Source: Rhodospirillaceae bacterium
GTDB lineage: Bacteria; Pseudomonadota; Alphaproteobacteria; UBA6615
DNA length: 64,000 nt
Direction of reading: 5' to 3'
Assembly (NCBI GenBank): GCA_002724635.1
Contig: PBPM01000100.1
Coordinates: forward strand, 1 to 64,000
The position numbers and the translations under genes were made by a program. The notes under the pieces are model-generated. The model worked only from the letters and a program-made list of their open reading frames with translations. It was not told the origin of the DNA and searched no databases. Positions 9,541 through 19,584 of this stretch are shown piece by piece (position 1 is the stretch's first letter; every line of letters starts with the position of its first letter).

Positions 9541-10202
9541 TGGTTCTGTCGTATCAGGTCTTCAAGGCTGTTGCGTTCGTGCTCGTTATACCCCTCTTGG
9601 GCGCGTGGCGCAGCGGTTTCAGGGGGAGCTGAAAGCCGGTCGAGGGCCTTGCGGGCGTCGTCTATGTCTTTGGCTCGGTCCCGAGCGCGTTTTAGCGCGT
9701 CGCCGGTCTTGCCGATGATCTTCGAGGGCAGGATGTCCTTGACGAGCAGGGCGCCCTGTTGGACGGCTGGACGGGTACGTGCAGTCTCGACCCAGGGGGG
9801 CGGGTCGTCGAGGAAAACGTCGCTCAGGAACAGGAAGGCAACGGAGATGACAATCCCCGCCGTGGCTAGGCCTGCGAGCAGGCCGAGGGACCGGTCAAGT
9901 GCATTGAGCCGGCCTGCACGTACCCAGCCACTGAGCATGTGACTAAACAAGTGAAGCACGATCAACGCGACGATGAAAAGTACGGCGCCGGCGACGAGTT
10001 CGGCTAGCCACATAGGCTGGATATACTGACCGGCGATCGGGGAGACATGTTCGAGCCCGTAGATCGTGGCCAAGCCGGCACCGATCCAGGAGGCAACGAA
10101 CAGTCCGCCGCGCACGAAGCCGGTGACGAGGCCGAACAGCGCGCCGAGAAATATGATCGCCAGGACCGCGATGTCGAACACGCTGAAGCCGCCTAATTCC
10201 AT
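9537..10202 (-). CDS. cvpA: CvpA family protein
   Basis: FDIAVLAIIFLGALFGLVTGFVRGGLFVASWIGA; adjacent to purF. Confidence 0.93.
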   Translation of the reverse strand: MELGGFSVFDIAVLAIIFLGALFGLVTGFVRGGLFVASWIGAGLATIYGLEHVSPIAGQYIQPMWLAELVAGAVLFIVALIVLHLFSHMLSGWVRAGRLNALDRSLGLLAGLATAGIVISVAFLFLSDVFLDDPPPWVETARTRPAVQQGALLVKDILPSKIIGKTGDALKRARDRAKDIDDARKALDRLSAPPETAAPRAQEGYNEHERNSLEDLIRQNQ

Positions 10203-10205
10203 CGC

Positions 10206-11612
10206 TCAGGCCGTCGCCAGGTTGCCGCGCTGCGGCGCGACGTTAAAACGGTTGAACAGGTCGCGCAGGCGTGCAATCTCGCTAACGTCGAGACGGGTGG
10301 GTGCCCTCGAACTCCCAGACTTACCGCCGGTACCGAGCGGCGGCGTCAGCGCCCGCTCGAAGCCAAGTTTCTCGGCCTCGCGAAGTCGCGCATCTGCCTG
10401 CCCCACGCTGCGGACTTCGCCGCCGAGCCCTATCTCGCCGAAGACGACTGTGCGCGGCGGCAGGGGTTGCTCGAGATGCGCCGAGACGAGGGCAGCCGCC
10501 ACGGCGAGGTCGGCCGCGGGCTCGCCTACGCGCAGGCCTCCCGCGACGTTCAGATAGACGTCATGGGCGCCGAGATTCATTCCGCAGCGAGTCTGCAGCA
10601 CGGCGATAATCATCGCCAGGCGGCTCGAATCCCAGCCGACAACGGCGCGCCGCGGCGTGCCCAGCGGGGTGGGTGCGACCAGTGCCTGAATCTCGACCAG
10701 CAGCGGCCGTGTACCCTCGATGCCGGCAAACACTGCCGAACCGCTAGTGGCGTCGCGGTGGCCGGCGATGAACAGTTCTGAGGGATTCTCGACCTCCGTC
10801 AGACCGGTATCGGTCATCTCGAAGACGCCGATCTCGTTCGTGGCGCCGAATCGGTTTTTGACCGCGCGCAGCAGGCGGAATTGGTTCTCCCGCTCGCCCT
10901 CGAAATACAGTACCGCATCTACCATGTGCTCGAGCACGCGCGGTCCTGCAATCGCACCCTCCTTGGTGACATGACCGACTAGGATCATAGTCACGCCGCG
11001 ACGCTTGGCGACCCGGATCAGCTCCTGGGCACAGGTGCGGACCTGTGCCACTGTGCCAGGTGCTGAATCCAAATTTTCGGCGTACATGGTCTGGATGGAA
11101 TCGATGATCGCGATCTCGGCGCTGTTCGGTGCGTCCAGCGCGGCGAGGATGTCGCGGATATTGGTGGCCGAGGCTAGGTCGACGGGGGTGTCGGCCAGAC
11201 CGAGGCGCGCGGCGCGCAGACGAATTTGGTCGATAGCTTCTTCGCCCGAGATGTACGCGACCGTTACGCCCGCGCGGGCGAGCAGAGCTGCGGCCTGGAG
11301 TAGGAGTGTGGACTTCCCGATTCCAGGATCGCCGCCGACGAGCAGCGCTGATCCTGGCACAAGTCCCCCGCCGCAGACCTGGTCGAACTCGGCCAGGCCG
11401 GTCAGCCGTCGGGGACTTTCCTCAGGCGCGCCATCCAGCGAGGTAAATGCGACAGGCTTGCCACCGGCTTTGCTGACACCTCGGGGTACGTTCGTATCGT
11501 CGGATTCCTCGACGATAGTGTTCCACTCGCCGCAGGTGTCGCACTTTCCGCTCCACTTGCGGTGCACGGTCGCACAGGACTGGCAGACAAACTGGGTGGT
11601 GACGCGGGCCAT
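10206..11612 (-). CDS. radA: DNA repair protein RadA
   Basis: C4 zinc finger FVCQSCATVHRKWSGKCDTC, Walker A GGDPGIGKSTLLLQ, KNRFGA motif. Confidence 0.98.
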   Translation of the reverse strand: MARVTTQFVCQSCATVHRKWSGKCDTCGEWNTIVEESDDTNVPRGVSKAGGKPVAFTSLDGAPEESPRRLTGLAEFDQVCGGGLVPGSALLVGGDPGIGKSTLLLQAAALLARAGVTVAYISGEEAIDQIRLRAARLGLADTPVDLASATNIRDILAALDAPNSAEIAIIDSIQTMYAENLDSAPGTVAQVRTCAQELIRVAKRRGVTMILVGHVTKEGAIAGPRVLEHMVDAVLYFEGERENQFRLLRAVKNRFGATNEIGVFEMTDTGLTEVENPSELFIAGHRDATSGSAVFAGIEGTRPLLVEIQALVAPTPLGTPRRAVVGWDSSRLAMIIAVLQTRCGMNLGAHDVYLNVAGGLRVGEPAADLAVAAALVSAHLEQPLPPRTVVFGEIGLGGEVRSVGQADARLREAEKLGFERALTPPLGTGGKSGSSRAPTRLDVSEIARLRDLFNRFNVAPQRGNLATA

Positions 11613-11615
11613 TGC

Positions 11616-12398
11616 CTAGACTGCGACCTGCAACTGGATCGGCCCACTGGAACGCCCGTTGAGAAACTGGTCAACCATGTCGTTTCCGGAATGATCAATC
11701 TCGCTGACCGGACCGTGCCACACGATCCGACCTTGATAGATCATGGCTACATTGTCCGCGATTCGCCGGGCGCTGGCCATGTCATGTGTGATAGTTAGCG
11801 CGGTAGCTCCCAACTCACGCACGGACTTGACGATCAGGTTGTCGATGACGCTGCCCATGATCGGATCGAGGCCGGTCGTGGGCTCGTCGAAGAACAGGAT
11901 GTCCGGTCGGGTCGCGATGGCACGGGCCAGACCCGCGCGCTTCTGCATGCCGCCTGAGAGCTCCGCCGGCGCGCGGTCGGCGATATCGTCGTCGAGGCCG
12001 ACCATATGCATGGCCTCCAGCGCCGCCTGACGAGCCGCACGGCGGCCCATGCCCTGACTCTGGGTGAGGCCGAAGGCGACATTCTCCCAGACCGGTAGGC
12101 TGTCGAACAGCGCGGCGCCCTGGAACAGCATGCCGAACTTGCGGTTGATCTGCTCGCGCTCTCCCGGCGCTATGCCGACGGTTTCCTCGCCGTCGATCCG
12201 AATCGAGCCGGAATCCGGCTCCAGCAGCCCGATGATACTCTTGATCAGGACCGATTTGCCTGTCCCGGAGCCGCCGATGACTGCCAGTGACTGGCCGGCC
12301 GGCAGGTCCAGATCTAGTCCGCATAGCACCGCATTGTTGCCGAACGCCTTATGCAGGTCGCGGACTGTAATTTTTAGCGTGTTGCCCGAGCCCGTCAT
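11616..12398 (-). CDS. mlaF: ABC transporter ATP-binding protein, MlaF-like
   Basis: Walker A GGSGTGKSVLIKSIIGLLEPDSG, LSGGMQKRAGLARA, Walker B DILFFDEPTTGLDP. Confidence 0.9.
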   Translation of the reverse strand: MTGSGNTLKITVRDLHKAFGNNAVLCGLDLDLPAGQSLAVIGGSGTGKSVLIKSIIGLLEPDSGSIRIDGEETVGIAPGEREQINRKFGMLFQGAALFDSLPVWENVAFGLTQSQGMGRRAARQAALEAMHMVGLDDDIADRAPAELSGGMQKRAGLARAIATRPDILFFDEPTTGLDPIMGSVIDNLIVKSVRELGATALTITHDMASARRIADNVAMIYQGRIVWHGPVSEIDHSGNDMVDQFLNGRSSGPIQLQVAV

Positions 12399-13165
12399 GC
12401 AGCGAAGAAAATAGCGGTGATTATGAAGTTGAACAGCAAGAGCAGGATGGAGGCTGAGACCACCGCGTTCGTGGTCGCCTGACCGACCCCCTCGGCACCG
12501 CCCCTGGAGTGGTACCCATGATAGGTACCCATCAGGGCAACGAGGAAGCCGAAGACGGCTGCCTTGACTAGGCCGGACAGAAAGCCGGTAGCGTCGATGC
12601 TGTCCCAGGTGCTTTTCAGATAGGTCGCGGGGTTGAAGCCAAAGTCGTAGATTGAGACTAGGAAACCGCCCAGAACGCCGATCGCGTCCGCCACGAGGAC
12701 CAGTAGCGGCAACATGGCGATGGCGGCAATCAGGCGCGGCGCCACCAGATACTTGTAAGGGTTAGTCGACAATGTGGTCAGCGCATCGATCTGCTCGGTC
12801 ACCCGCATCGTTCCGATCTCTGCGGCCATGGCTGCGCCGATACGCCCGGCGACCATGAGGCCCGCGAGCACAGGGCCCAGCTCGCGCGTGATTCCCCACA
12901 CGACGACATTGGCGATCGTCGCTTCACCGGCGAAGCCAAAGCCGCTGAAGCTCTGCAGTGCCAGCACGGCGCCCGTGAAGATGGCAGTCAGTCCGACGAC
13001 CGGCAGCGAGTAGTAGCCGATCTCGATCATCTGCTGGGTGATCAGGCGCGGGTAGAAGGGTGGGCGCACGCAGTGGGAGAGCCCGATGGCGGCAAAGGCC
13101 GTGATCTTGCCGATCGTTGCAAAGATGCTAATGGTGCCGCGTCCGATAGACGCCAGGACGTCCAT
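12395..13165 (-). CDS. mlaE: MlaE family ABC transporter permease
   Basis: MlaE/YrbE core (QMIEIGYYSLPVVGLTAIFTGAVLALQ, ITRELGPVLAGLMVAGRIGAAMAAEIGTMRVTEQIDAL); start taken at MDVLASIGRG. Confidence 0.92.
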   Translation of the reverse strand: MDVLASIGRGTISIFATIGKITAFAAIGLSHCVRPPFYPRLITQQMIEIGYYSLPVVGLTAIFTGAVLALQSFSGFGFAGEATIANVVVWGITRELGPVLAGLMVAGRIGAAMAAEIGTMRVTEQIDALTTLSTNPYKYLVAPRLIAAIAMLPLLVLVADAIGVLGGFLVSIYDFGFNPATYLKSTWDSIDATGFLSGLVKAAVFGFLVALMGTYHGYHSRGGAEGVGQATTNAVVSASILLLLFNFIITAIFFAA

Positions 13166-13167
13166 GC

Positions 13168-14310
13168 TCAGCGCACCCCGCCGCGATAATCTACATGCAG
13201 GCGTGCGCCCAGGCGGCTGAGTACCTCGTAGGCGATCGTTCCCGACACGTCGGCTACTTCGTCGACTTGGACATGCGGTCCCATTAGCTCGACGATCTGA
13301 CCGGGTTGGCATAGCTCTACCGGGATTTCGGTAACATCGATGGTAATCAGGTCCATGGAGACGCGGCCCACGAGCGGGGCTGCCTGTCCATCGATAAAGG
13401 CGCACATGCTGTTGCCCTCCATGCGAGCCGTTGCGGCGCGCGGATAGCCGTCGGCGTAACCGGCGGCCAGAGTCGCGATCCGACGCGGGCTGGTGACCTG
13501 ATGAGCGGCACCGTATCCAACGGTCATCGGGGTGTCAACGTTACGCAATTGAAGTATTTTTGTATATATATCAATGACTTGATTCATTGGGTTTGGGCCG
13601 TCCATCAAAGGCCGAATCCCGTAGAGCGCAGCCCCCGGCCGGACCAATCCATAGTGAAAATCGGGCCCGAGAAACACGCCGGGCGAGTTGGCGAGGCTCG
13701 CTGCGACGGGGCCCGTAAGTGGTTCCAAGCGGTCGCGTACTGCGTCGAAAGCCGTCCTCTGGGCCGCATTCATCGGGTGACCTGGGTGGTCCGCGCAGGC
13801 GAGATGGCTCAGAATCCCCACGATCGCGAGGCTGGAGATCCGCTCGGGTGCCGCTAGGATTGCATCGACATCGTCGGCACCGAGGCCCAGCCGGTTCATA
13901 CCGGTATCCACGTGCAACCAGGCGGGCGTGTGGCCGAGTGTCGCCTCGGCGGCCCAGGTTTGGATCTGCGCGAGGCTGTTGAGGGTCGCGGTCAGACGGG
14001 CGTCGCGAAAGATGCTGCCGGTGCCGGGCTCGGGCCCGTTGAGGACGATGATCTCGGCGTCGCAGCCGATTTTGCGCAGATATACACCCTCGGCCAGCGT
14101 TGCCACGAAGAAGCTCTCGCAACCGGCTGCCGCGAGCGTCCGGGTTACGGGCCCGACGCCAAGCCCGTAGGCGTTTGCCTTTACCGAAGCGCCGACGCGC
14201 GCGCTGGGACACCGATCGCGAATTAGGCGGAAATTATCGGCAATGGCGTCTAGGTCGACGATTAGGACTGCCCCGGTGTCGGCCGGAATAACGATATCGT
14301 CGTGCGCCAA
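13168..14310 (-). CDS. alr: alanine racemase
   Basis: VKANAYGLG PLP-lysine motif, HVDTGMNRLG, VSMDLITIDVT. Confidence 0.96.
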   Translation of the reverse strand: MAHDDIVIPADTGAVLIVDLDAIADNFRLIRDRCPSARVGASVKANAYGLGVGPVTRTLAAAGCESFFVATLAEGVYLRKIGCDAEIIVLNGPEPGTGSIFRDARLTATLNSLAQIQTWAAEATLGHTPAWLHVDTGMNRLGLGADDVDAILAAPERISSLAIVGILSHLACADHPGHPMNAAQRTAFDAVRDRLEPLTGPVAASLANSPGVFLGPDFHYGLVRPGAALYGIRPLMDGPNPMNQVIDIYTKILQLRNVDTPMTVGYGAAHQVTSPRRIATLAAGYADGYPRAATARMEGNSMCAFIDGQAAPLVGRVSMDLITIDVTEIPVELCQPGQIVELMGPHVQVDEVADVSGTIAYEVLSRLGARLHVDYRGGVR

Positions 14311-14314
14311 GGTT

Positions 14315-15865
14315 CTAGTACCGGTCCTCGGGCAGGTAGTCGTCTTTTACCAAGTCCGCGAACTGGGTGTAGTCGCCGTTAAACTGCAGCACCACCGAAC
14401 CGATCGGGCCATGTCGCTGTTTGGCAACTATCAACTCCGCCTTGTTGCGGCACTTCTCAAGCAGCTCCATGTAACGCTGCTCGCGCTCTAAGTAGGTCTC
14501 CTGTTTCTCATTGTCGCGCGGGGTAGGCTTCTCGCGCTCGCGGTAATATTCCTCGCGATAGATGAACGTGACTACGTCGGCATCCTGCTCGATCGAGCCT
14601 GATTCACGCAGATCCGACAGCTGCGGGCGCTTGTCCTCGCGCTGCTCAACTGCACGCGACAGCTGGCTGAGCGCAATCACCGGAACGTTGAGTTCCTTGG
14701 CCAGCGCTTTCAGGCCCCGAGTGATCTGGGAGACTTCTTGGACCCGATTGTCGCTGCGGCTGGTAGCCGGCGGATTGATGAGCTGCAGATAGTCGACGAT
14801 GACGAGGCTGAGGCCGTGCTGGCGCTTGAGGCGCCGCGCGCGCGTTCGGATTTGCGCCATGGTCAGGGCCGGCGTGTCGTCGATGAATAGCTTAAGGCCG
14901 TGCAGTGCCTGAGAGACGGCGAAGACCCGGTTGTATTCCTCCTCGCGGACATCGCCACGGCGGATCGAGTCCGAGCGCACATGTGCCTGTTCGGAGATGA
15001 TGCGGGTGGCAAGTTGCTCGGCCGACATCTCGAGCGAGAAGAAGGCAACGCTCTCGGGCTCCTCGATGTCGGTACCGTCCGGTCCCTCGCGGCGCTGGGT
15101 TGAGGAGGCGGCGTTGTAGGCGATGTTGGTCGCTAGCGCTGTCTTGCCCATCGACGGGCGCGCGGCGACTATGACCAGATCGGATTCGTGCAGCCCACCT
15201 AGAAGCTTGTCGAGGTCGATGAAGCCCGTCGGCACGCCGACCAGATGTCCGTCGCGTTTGTAAGCCGCTGCCGCCATGTTGATGGCGCCGGTCACTGCGC
15301 TCTTGAAGTCCCGGAAACCCGTCTCGGTCGAGCCTTCCTCGGCAAGTTGGAACAGCATCTCCTCGGCGCGCTCGATCTGCTGCGTGGCCGGGGTGTCGAG
15401 CTCGTATTCATAAGCGCCATTGACCACCTGGCCGCCAATGTCGATTAGTTCGCGGCGCAGGAAGCAGTCATAGACTTCGCGTCCCAGATCGAGGGCGTTC
15501 TGGACGGTGATGACCGCGTTCGCAAGCTCAGCAATATAAGCTTGGCCGCCGATTGCCTTCAGATCTTCGTCGTCCTTGAAGTAGTTCTTCAACGTAACGG
15601 GGTCCGCGATCTGTCCATGCTCGATCAGGTGAGCGCAGGCCGCATATACGCTGGAGTGGGCGGGGTCGGCAAAATGCTCGGGCAAGAGGAATTCCTGTAC
15701 GCGCTCAAACGAGCGGTTGTTGACTAGGATCGCGCCCAGCAAGGCCATCTCCGCCTCGAAGTTGTGCGGCGGTGAGCGGAAGCTCACGCCGCCCTCTTCG
15801 CCGTGGAGAGGCGTGATGTTGGCGGCTTCATCGGCCATCGGGTCTGTCATGTCGCTCGTGGTCAT
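14315..15865 (-). CDS. dnaB: replicative DNA helicase
   Basis: VVAARPSMGKTALATNIA Walker A, QLSRAVEQREDKRPQLSDLRESGSIEQDADVV. Confidence 0.98.
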   Translation of the reverse strand: MTTSDMTDPMADEAANITPLHGEEGGVSFRSPPHNFEAEMALLGAILVNNRSFERVQEFLLPEHFADPAHSSVYAACAHLIEHGQIADPVTLKNYFKDDEDLKAIGGQAYIAELANAVITVQNALDLGREVYDCFLRRELIDIGGQVVNGAYEYELDTPATQQIERAEEMLFQLAEEGSTETGFRDFKSAVTGAINMAAAAYKRDGHLVGVPTGFIDLDKLLGGLHESDLVIVAARPSMGKTALATNIAYNAASSTQRREGPDGTDIEEPESVAFFSLEMSAEQLATRIISEQAHVRSDSIRRGDVREEEYNRVFAVSQALHGLKLFIDDTPALTMAQIRTRARRLKRQHGLSLVIVDYLQLINPPATSRSDNRVQEVSQITRGLKALAKELNVPVIALSQLSRAVEQREDKRPQLSDLRESGSIEQDADVVTFIYREEYYREREKPTPRDNEKQETYLEREQRYMELLEKCRNKAELIVAKQRHGPIGSVVLQFNGDYTQFADLVKDDYLPEDRY

Positions 15866-16068
15866 GGCGCTGCACCCTAATGATGCTTGCGTCCTCGCAC
15901 TGCACCCATCTGTAGTGAGTATAGTGGAACACGAGGATAAGCTGATTCGCGGTGCCTGTATTTTCGCTTGCGACGAACCGCAATCTGGTTATGGCGAGTT
16001 CGCGGAGGCTGGCCCGCGGCGCTTTCGAACCTATACTTCTGCTAAACAACTTATGATGGGGTGAATCA

Positions 16069-17052
16069 ATGCGTGCAGCTTGGTATGCGGACTTCGGGGC
16101 CGCGAAAGACGTTTTAGAGATCGGCGAACAGGACGCGCCGAGCGCCGGCGGTGGACAGGTGCTTGTGCGGGTTCACGCCTCGGGCATCAATCCGCTGGAT
16201 GTCAAACGGCGCGACGGAGAGCGCGGCCCGATGATCGGCGAACGGATGATCCCCCATTTCGACGGCGCCGGTGTCATTGAGGCCGTGGGCGACGGGGTCG
16301 ATCCCAGCCGGGTCGGCGAGCGAGTCTGGCTCTATGAGGGGCACTGGAAGCGCGGAGACGGGACGGCGGCGGAATATATCGTCCTAGATTCGTCGCGTGC
16401 GAACCCCCTGCCGGAACGCCACAGTTTCGCCGAAGGCGCCTGCCTTGGAATCCCGGCTATGACCGCGCACCCACTCGTGTTTACTGACGGACCGGTGGAC
16501 GGGCAGACCATCTTGGTGACGGGGGCAGCCGGTGCGGTGGGTAACTACGCGGTGCAGATGGCACGCAACGGCGGCGCTAAAGTGATTGGCACCGTCAGCT
16601 CCGACGAAAAGGCGGCGCGGGCCGCGGACGACGGGGCCACCCACACGATTAACTACAAGACAGAGGACGTCGCAGACCGGGTGATGGAGCTGACCGCCGG
16701 GAGGGGCGTGGACCGGGTGGTCGAGGTGGAGCTCGGCGGCAACATCGAGACCACGGTGAAGGTGTTGAAGACCGGCGGCGTCATCGCTGCTTATGCCTCG
16801 ATGGCACAGCCGGTTGTGCCGTTCTCCTTCTACGGTTTCCTTATGAAGTCGCCGACTTTGCGAATCATCGGCTGTTTCACAATGCCGACAGACTTCAAGA
16901 TGCAAAGCGTGGCGGATATCTCGCGTTGGATGAACGAGGGCCGGCTGACCAGCCGGGTCGCCGCAGAATTCCCGCTCGACGGAATCGCTGCCGCCCATGA
17001 GATGGTCGAAGCCGGCCGTCAGGTTGGTGGCGTCGTCGTGACGATCGACTAG
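16069..17052 (+). CDS. NADPH:quinone reductase-like zinc-type alcohol dehydrogenase (MDR superfamily)
   Basis: MDR N-domain, ILVTGAAGAVGNYAVQMARNGGAKVIGTVSS Rossmann motif. Confidence 0.88.
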   Translation: MRAAWYADFGAAKDVLEIGEQDAPSAGGGQVLVRVHASGINPLDVKRRDGERGPMIGERMIPHFDGAGVIEAVGDGVDPSRVGERVWLYEGHWKRGDGTAAEYIVLDSSRANPLPERHSFAEGACLGIPAMTAHPLVFTDGPVDGQTILVTGAAGAVGNYAVQMARNGGAKVIGTVSSDEKAARAADDGATHTINYKTEDVADRVMELTAGRGVDRVVEVELGGNIETTVKVLKTGGVIAAYASMAQPVVPFSFYGFLMKSPTLRIIGCFTMPTDFKMQSVADISRWMNEGRLTSRVAAEFPLDGIAAAHEMVEAGRQVGGVVVTID

Positions 17053-17501
17053 GCGTTTTTAATCGCCTGGATCGCGGCCTCGAGCGCCTGAAGGAAATTA
17101 GACCGGTCCTGCTTCGCGAATGCGCGCGGGCCGCGGGTCGTCTTGCCAGCAGAGCGCAGATTGGTCAAAAGGTCCCGGGTCGCGAGCGCCATGCCGATGG
17201 AAGCCTTGTCCAAGCGCCTACCGTTGGGGCGCAGGACATGCGCGTCTCGCTTGATGCAGCGGTTGGCCAACGGGATGTCATGGGTGACCACGATGTCGCC
17301 TGGCCCGACGTGCTCGGTAATCCAGTCGTCGGCCACATCGGCTCCATCACGGACGACCGTCTGGACGACCAGCGGGTGGCCGTAGAAGCCGAGCATCCCA
17401 CTGTTCGACACAAGCTGGACTCTTAGCTGGTGCCGTTCGGCGACGCGGACTATCTCGTTCTTCACCGGGCAGGCGTCAGCATCAACGAAGATTTCTAGCA
17501 T
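17049..17501 (-). CDS. YaiI/YqxD (DUF188) family protein
   Basis: MLEIFVDADACPVKNEIVRVAERH, DDWITEHVGPGDIVVTHDIPLANRCI. Confidence 0.93.
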   Translation of the reverse strand: MLEIFVDADACPVKNEIVRVAERHQLRVQLVSNSGMLGFYGHPLVVQTVVRDGADVADDWITEHVGPGDIVVTHDIPLANRCIKRDAHVLRPNGRRLDKASIGMALATRDLLTNLRSAGKTTRGPRAFAKQDRSNFLQALEAAIQAIKNA

Positions 17502-17523
17502 GTTTCTGGGAATGCGGACGTGG

Positions 17524-18756
17524 CTATTCCGCCGCCTTCGTCTCGGCCTGTGCCAGCTGTCGCTCCCAGTCGGTGATGTAGTCCCGGGTGAGCGGCACTG
17601 AGTCCTGGCGCTTGGCAATCTGGATCTGGAAAACCATCTGGCCCATGTGGCGGAACGAGATCTCGCAGCCGATCAGGTAGAATTCCCACATCCGGCAGAA
17701 GCGCTCGTCGTATAGCGCCAGCGCCTTATCGCGCTGGGCCATGAAGCGGTCGTACCAGTGATGCAGCGTGTCGGCATAGTGCAGGCGCAGGATCTCGATA
17801 TCGGTCACCCACAGGCCCGCCTTCTCGATCGCTGAGAGGGTCTCGGACAGCGCCGGCGTGTAGCCTCCCGGGAAGATATACTTGCGCAGCCAGGGGTTAG
17901 TGTTACCCGGCGTCTGCATGCGGCCAATGGAATGCAGCAGGAAGACGCCGTCGTCTGCGAGAAGCTGCTTTGTCTTGCGAAAATATTCGAGATAGTGCCC
18001 CGCGCCCACGTGCTCGAACATGCCAACCGACACGATACGGTCGAAGGTCTCGGGCTCGTCGCGATAGTCCTGCAGCTTGAACCGGACCCGGTCCGAGAGC
18101 CCGGCGTCCGCCGCGCGCTGCTCGCTGACCTTGTGCTGTTCCTTCGACAGGGTAACGCCGGTGACGTCCGCGCCCGTGGTCTTCGCGAGGTAGAGCGCCA
18201 TTCCGCCCCAACCGGAGCCGATGTCGAGCACCTTCTTGCCGGGTTCGTCGAGCAGCAGTTTGGCTGCGATATGGCGTTTTTTATCTTTTTGGGCGCGATC
18301 GAGATCGTCATGGCTACCGTCAAAATAGGCGCATGAATATTGCCGGTCGCTATCGAGGAAGAGGTCGTAGAGGTCGTCCGACAGGTCATAATGGTGGGCA
18401 ACGTTCTGCTGCGCCTTGCCGACCGGGTTGTATTGCTGGATGCGGCGGAAAAGGCGGCTCAGGCTGGCGGTTAGGTCCGAGAACCAGTGATGCTCGAAGG
18501 TATCGATATTGCGGCCGATAAGTTCAAACAGGTCGAAAAGGGTACCTTCCTCGATCGTGAGTGTGCCGTCCATATAGATTTCGCCCAAGGCAAGCCGCGG
18601 ATTGACGAGCAGGCGTCGCTCGGCGGCCTTATCCTTCACGCGTATGGTCACGCGCGGAGGCTCACCGTTTCCGAAACGGTGGGTTTTGCCTGCCGCATCA
18701 ATCAGGCCCAAGTCGCCATCACCAATAATGGCATCGAGAAAACGCGCCAGAAGCAT
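17524..18756 (-). CDS. cfa: cyclopropane-fatty-acyl-phospholipid synthase family protein
   Basis: VAHHYDLSDDLYDLFLD, VLDIGSGWGGMALYLA, FPGGYTPALSE motifs. Confidence 0.92.
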   Translation of the reverse strand: MLLARFLDAIIGDGDLGLIDAAGKTHRFGNGEPPRVTIRVKDKAAERRLLVNPRLALGEIYMDGTLTIEEGTLFDLFELIGRNIDTFEHHWFSDLTASLSRLFRRIQQYNPVGKAQQNVAHHYDLSDDLYDLFLDSDRQYSCAYFDGSHDDLDRAQKDKKRHIAAKLLLDEPGKKVLDIGSGWGGMALYLAKTTGADVTGVTLSKEQHKVSEQRAADAGLSDRVRFKLQDYRDEPETFDRIVSVGMFEHVGAGHYLEYFRKTKQLLADDGVFLLHSIGRMQTPGNTNPWLRKYIFPGGYTPALSETLSAIEKAGLWVTDIEILRLHYADTLHHWYDRFMAQRDKALALYDERFCRMWEFYLIGCEISFRHMGQMVFQIQIAKRQDSVPLTRDYITDWERQLAQAETKAAE

Positions 18757-18842
18757 CGTATCCCCCGTGTCTTACAAAAAAATTATGACACCGATTTCAG
18801 GTTAACAAAACCGATCTCGGCGGGCAAAACACGGAATCGCTT

Positions 18843-19574
18843 TCATGACGCGACCTTGTCGGCGTCATTGTCCGCTGCAGCGAGTGCTTCGGCCGCCTCG
18901 GTTGCGGCGTCTTCTGCTTCAGCGCCGTCGGTCGATCCCTCGGCCTCGTCCGCGACGCGCTCCGCCACCTCGTCTTCGACCATGCCTTCGATGGCCTCGG
19001 CCTCGGCCGCCTTGTCGTCGGCCACTGCCAGCGCCTCATCGGCGAGCGCCACCGCACTCTCTGCCGCCTCGGTTTCTTCGGCGATCTGGGTGATTGACTG
19101 ACCATGCTTGCGCTGGGTCGCCGCCTCATCTTCGGTGCGCGCGACGTTGATCGTCAGCTCGAACGACACCTCGGGATGCAGGGAAATCCGGATCGGGTGA
19201 AGTCCGAGCTCCTTGATTGCCCGGTCCAGCAGCACCTGACCGCGGCCAATGGTGACGCCGTGGCCCGTGACCGAGTCCGAGATGTCGCGCGCGCTGACCG
19301 AACCGTATAGCTGGCCGCTGTCGCCCGCCTGCCGAATCAGCACCACATCGAGATCCTCGATCTTGGTGGCAACCGCCTCGGCCTCTTCGCGGCGCTTAAG
19401 GTTCTCCGCCTCAAGCTGCGCGCGCTGAGCTTCGAAATGCGCGCGGTTGTCATCGGTTGCGCGCAGAGCCTTTTTCTGCGGTAGCAGAAAATTGCGAGCA
19501 TAGCCTGGCTTGACGGTGACCACGTCGCCCATCTGTCCGAGTTTTTCGATACGTTCGAGAAGAATTACGTCCAT
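18843..19574 (-). CDS. rplI: 50S ribosomal protein L9 with long acidic C-terminal extension
   Basis: MDVILLERIEKLGQMGDVVTVKPGYARNFLLPQKKALRA; strong SD (AGGAGG) upstream. Confidence 0.96.
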   Translation of the reverse strand: MDVILLERIEKLGQMGDVVTVKPGYARNFLLPQKKALRATDDNRAHFEAQRAQLEAENLKRREEAEAVATKIEDLDVVLIRQAGDSGQLYGSVSARDISDSVTGHGVTIGRGQVLLDRAIKELGLHPIRISLHPEVSFELTINVARTEDEAATQRKHGQSITQIAEETEAAESAVALADEALAVADDKAAEAEAIEGMVEDEVAERVADEAEGSTDGAEAEDAATEAAEALAAADNDADKVAS

Positions 19575-19584
19575 TTCATACCTC

